NCBI GenBank assembly: GCA_008360955.1
Contig: LUCM01006199.1
Coordinates: forward strand, 1-64,000
DNA: 64,000 nt
Direction of reading: 5' to 3'
Origin: Fasciolopsis buskii
Lineage: Eukaryota; Platyhelminthes; Trematoda; Plagiorchiida; Fasciolidae
The position numbers were made by a program, and so were the translations under genes. The notes beneath the pieces were generated by a model that ran no database searches, was not told the DNA's origin, and was given only the letters and a program-made list of their open reading frames with translations. Positions 61,770-64,000 of the stretch are shown here, one piece after another (within the stretch, counting starts at the first letter, position 1; every line of letters starts with the position of its first letter).

Positions 61770-62335
61770 CACTTGATACACCAGTCATCGACAAAACTTA
61801 GGTGTTCTTCAACAAAACAAAGGTGAAGTTCAGTGAGCCAGTTGCTAGAAAGCAAAGTATTTTAATGTGATCAGCAAACAGAAACGGTGTGCCAAGGCTA
61901 GTAGCCGTTGAGATATCATTGATATACGGGGGTTGAAGCAGACCAAGAAAGCTACCCTGAGTAACTTTACTGGTAGCATCACACGGTTCGGGCAAACAAT
62001 CGTTTCTACTGACGACTTAAGAACAACCAGCAAGATGCGATGATAAACAAGACAGGAGTTGTTCCATTTTTCCTGGCCTTGGCTTGAATTCGGGAGCAGG
62101 AAACACGGTCGAAAGCTTCCGTCAATTGCAAAAAGATTTTGAGCCTTAGCGAGCAAATGCCAGCTGTCTGGGCAACTGGATTCCAGAGAATAAGCCAAAA
62201 ATTTAAGCAAGATCGACTTCTTAAGAGGTCTGACTAAGAGAGTTCGATAAGCTTGGGGTAAATCGGAGTGAAACTGGACTGTAGTTGATGGCCTGATAGT
62301 TCTCAAAACCATACGAATAACCTGTTTTTTTGGAT
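61770..62335 (-). mobile_element. LINE reverse transcriptase fragment, minus strand
   Basis: Minus-strand frames keep a VTQGSFLG(L)LQPPYINDI block near 61960-61910 (canonical GVPQGSVLGPLLFLLYINDI). It is followed at the right distance by FLFADHIKILCFLA near 61885-61845, where the FADD box has lost its second Asp (FADH). Upstream parts (62312-61998) are rich in Leu and Ser, and frameshifted. The family is CR1- or jockey-like. Confidence 0.65.
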
Positions 62336-64000
62336 TAGGATATAAATGGGGTTTTCCAGTAAGACAGAAAATTAGTTTGCAGATTAGAGAGCAAGAACAG
62401 ACCTAAAAGGATCAAAGGAATACATGGGCCTGCCTTGCTGAATATCCATTGGGTGATGTTCGTCTGCGGTAATGCTCCCTGTATTTGGGTTGCCATTTCG
62501 GCTGCTGCCCTTGGTTCAGTCAGTTCTCCGCTTCATGGTCCTTATTTGTAGCGCGTTCCTCGGTCACCTGACATCTTCGCAGATGCAGATTACAGTGGTC
62601 TGATAGGACGGCTTGCCAGATTGTCGCATTATCCCTCTCCTTTTCAAACTTAATCCTCTTTAATAAATGACAAAACGTTTGTACCACGTTAATTTTGTTG
62701 ATCATGCTGCCTTCATACTCCCAGATACGCCTCTAGAAATATAGCTGCATTACTATAATACTACCATTATCTCTCGTTTCAATGCAATCAACTTACCCTA
62801 TGCTGAACTGCAGCTGGCATAGTCAGAAGTTCATTTGGTTACCGTCTGCAACAAACCAAGGAGTTTTGCTACTCTCCAGGCTCTTCGCGCTTTCGGAAAG
62901 GCGCCCACTGATTCTCCGAGCCTTCGACCCTTTCGTGCCAAATTGTTCCTTCAGGACACTCCTTCATGGGCTGCTCGTTTAATTGGCTGACAATCAGAGT
63001 TTGCTATTTTGAACGCCACCTTATTTGTCACACCTGTCTGAAGTCTCCAGAAAGACATTCAATTACACCATTGATGAGTCTCATATCCCAGTTTAAACAC
63101 TTTTACCTCGACCCATTGTGGCAACCTTACCTGCTTTTAACCAGGCACGGCTTCTGAAATTTCGTATTTCACGTTTTGGCTCTCTTCGTTTACGCTCCAC
63201 CATTCCCCGATTCTAATCACACTCTTTTTATTAGCATCCGCCTCTTTGATGCAGCCTGTGGGGTTACGGTGCACTGTAATTTTGATTCTTTTCGGCCACT
63301 TCCTTCTTGTTCGCCCCATTCTTGACTGATCATCTTGACGAGCGGTTCAAAAATGACGGCTCACATGACACACCACAAACCGATCGGCTGACCTAGGCTT
63401 ACATTCTGCTCGCATCTCTACCTACGCCCTAGTCTTACGTAGTAGCTCTTGAGGCTCCGTCATTTGTCAGTGCTTTCTTTGCTCAGTTGTCACTCTTTGT
63501 ACGCGAACAGTTTTGTGCAGAGTTAGTTACGTGGTGTGATCATGCACTTCGAATTTCAGGCCATCCTTGATGAATACACCATTAACTTAAGCATCCTTAC
63601 CATCAGTAAACTCTAAACAGACGCCAGCTCAGCTTGCGCATCTTTTATACCGACCTATCCAAAAAGCCAAGTTAATATTGACATTCTCTGTCGGGAGAGA
63701 ATATTTGATGAAACAGGCGGCCGGACAATACCGCTGGTCGCTTAGCACATTCAGCAGCTTCAGGGCGTGCTTGATAGTTCAGCCAGATCTGTCTATGATT
63801 CTAAAGCTGTCACATGCAGCTGCCGTAGTCCTGCATCGAAGCCGGGGTCAACTAGCTGTTTTCGGGGACAAATTAGGCGGACCATAGAAAATAAAATGAA
63901 ATCATTATGCGTATCTCAGCCGATGCCCCTCCTGGTAGAACAGCGAGGCCAAGAAGGCCCAGCAAGAGAAGAAAACCATATGGATAGGCTTTTCAGACCA
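62336..64000. other. no supported gene to window end
   Basis: No motif or repeat could be assigned. The part next to 62336 may be the upstream region of the LINE fragment. Confidence 0.35.

Noticed and set aside
1..64000. CRISPR arrays, bacterial operons, rRNA genes, LTR pairs
   Set aside because: None was seen; the splice structure and LINE content are eukaryotic, and no regularly spaced repeats or long direct terminal repeats were found by eye.

Overview
This is eukaryotic DNA, most likely from a flatworm and probably a digenean trematode (fluke). Genes are split into short exons by introns of 0.4 to 4.3 kb, there is no operon-style bacterial coding, and the background is saturated with decayed non-LTR retrotransposons: RTE-type elements whose 3' ends carry a TGATGA tail, and CR1-like elements. 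The species call rests on remembered family resemblance and not on any search.

Cellular genes occupy the first 30 kb. (1) An unrecognised four-exon gene runs on the plus strand (4869-12023); its splice phases fit exactly and give about 275 residues. Two further small plus-strand open exons follow (12379, 13397). (2) A two-exon SWI5 homologue (recombination mediator, partner of RAD51 and SFR1) lies on the minus strand (18214-15601). (3) An ING4/ING5-type chromatin reader lies immediately upstream on the same strand (22321-18396, first exon outside what I can identify). The ING stop codon and the SWI5 start codon are only 181 bp apart, with a splice acceptor 8 nt before the SWI5 ATG. This looks like a polycistronic, trans-spliced gene pair. 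(4) A set of plus-strand exons (28422-29332) belongs to a small unrecognised gene.

Between and inside these genes lie RTE fragments of at least two subfamilies (called A and B here). Three times they form head-to-head pairs joined at their 5'-truncated ends (near 2.6, 24.1 and 26.5 kb). A dispersed 130-260 bp repeat (called R1 here) occurs four times, and there are two tRNA-like pol III promoter sequences.

From 32.0 to 39.5 kb there is a giant inverted repeat. Two copies of the same dead CR1-like element, about 2.8 kb each, appear identical and indel-free, in opposite orientation around a 1.8 kb spacer; the right arm contains one ambiguous base. From 40.8 to 51.6 kb further minus-strand CR1-like copies follow, including a tandem repeat of an endonuclease module. 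From 51.6 kb to the end there is mostly unassignable, stop-rich DNA, with one LINE reverse transcriptase fragment at about 62 kb. I see no rRNA gene, no CRISPR array and no intact transposable element.
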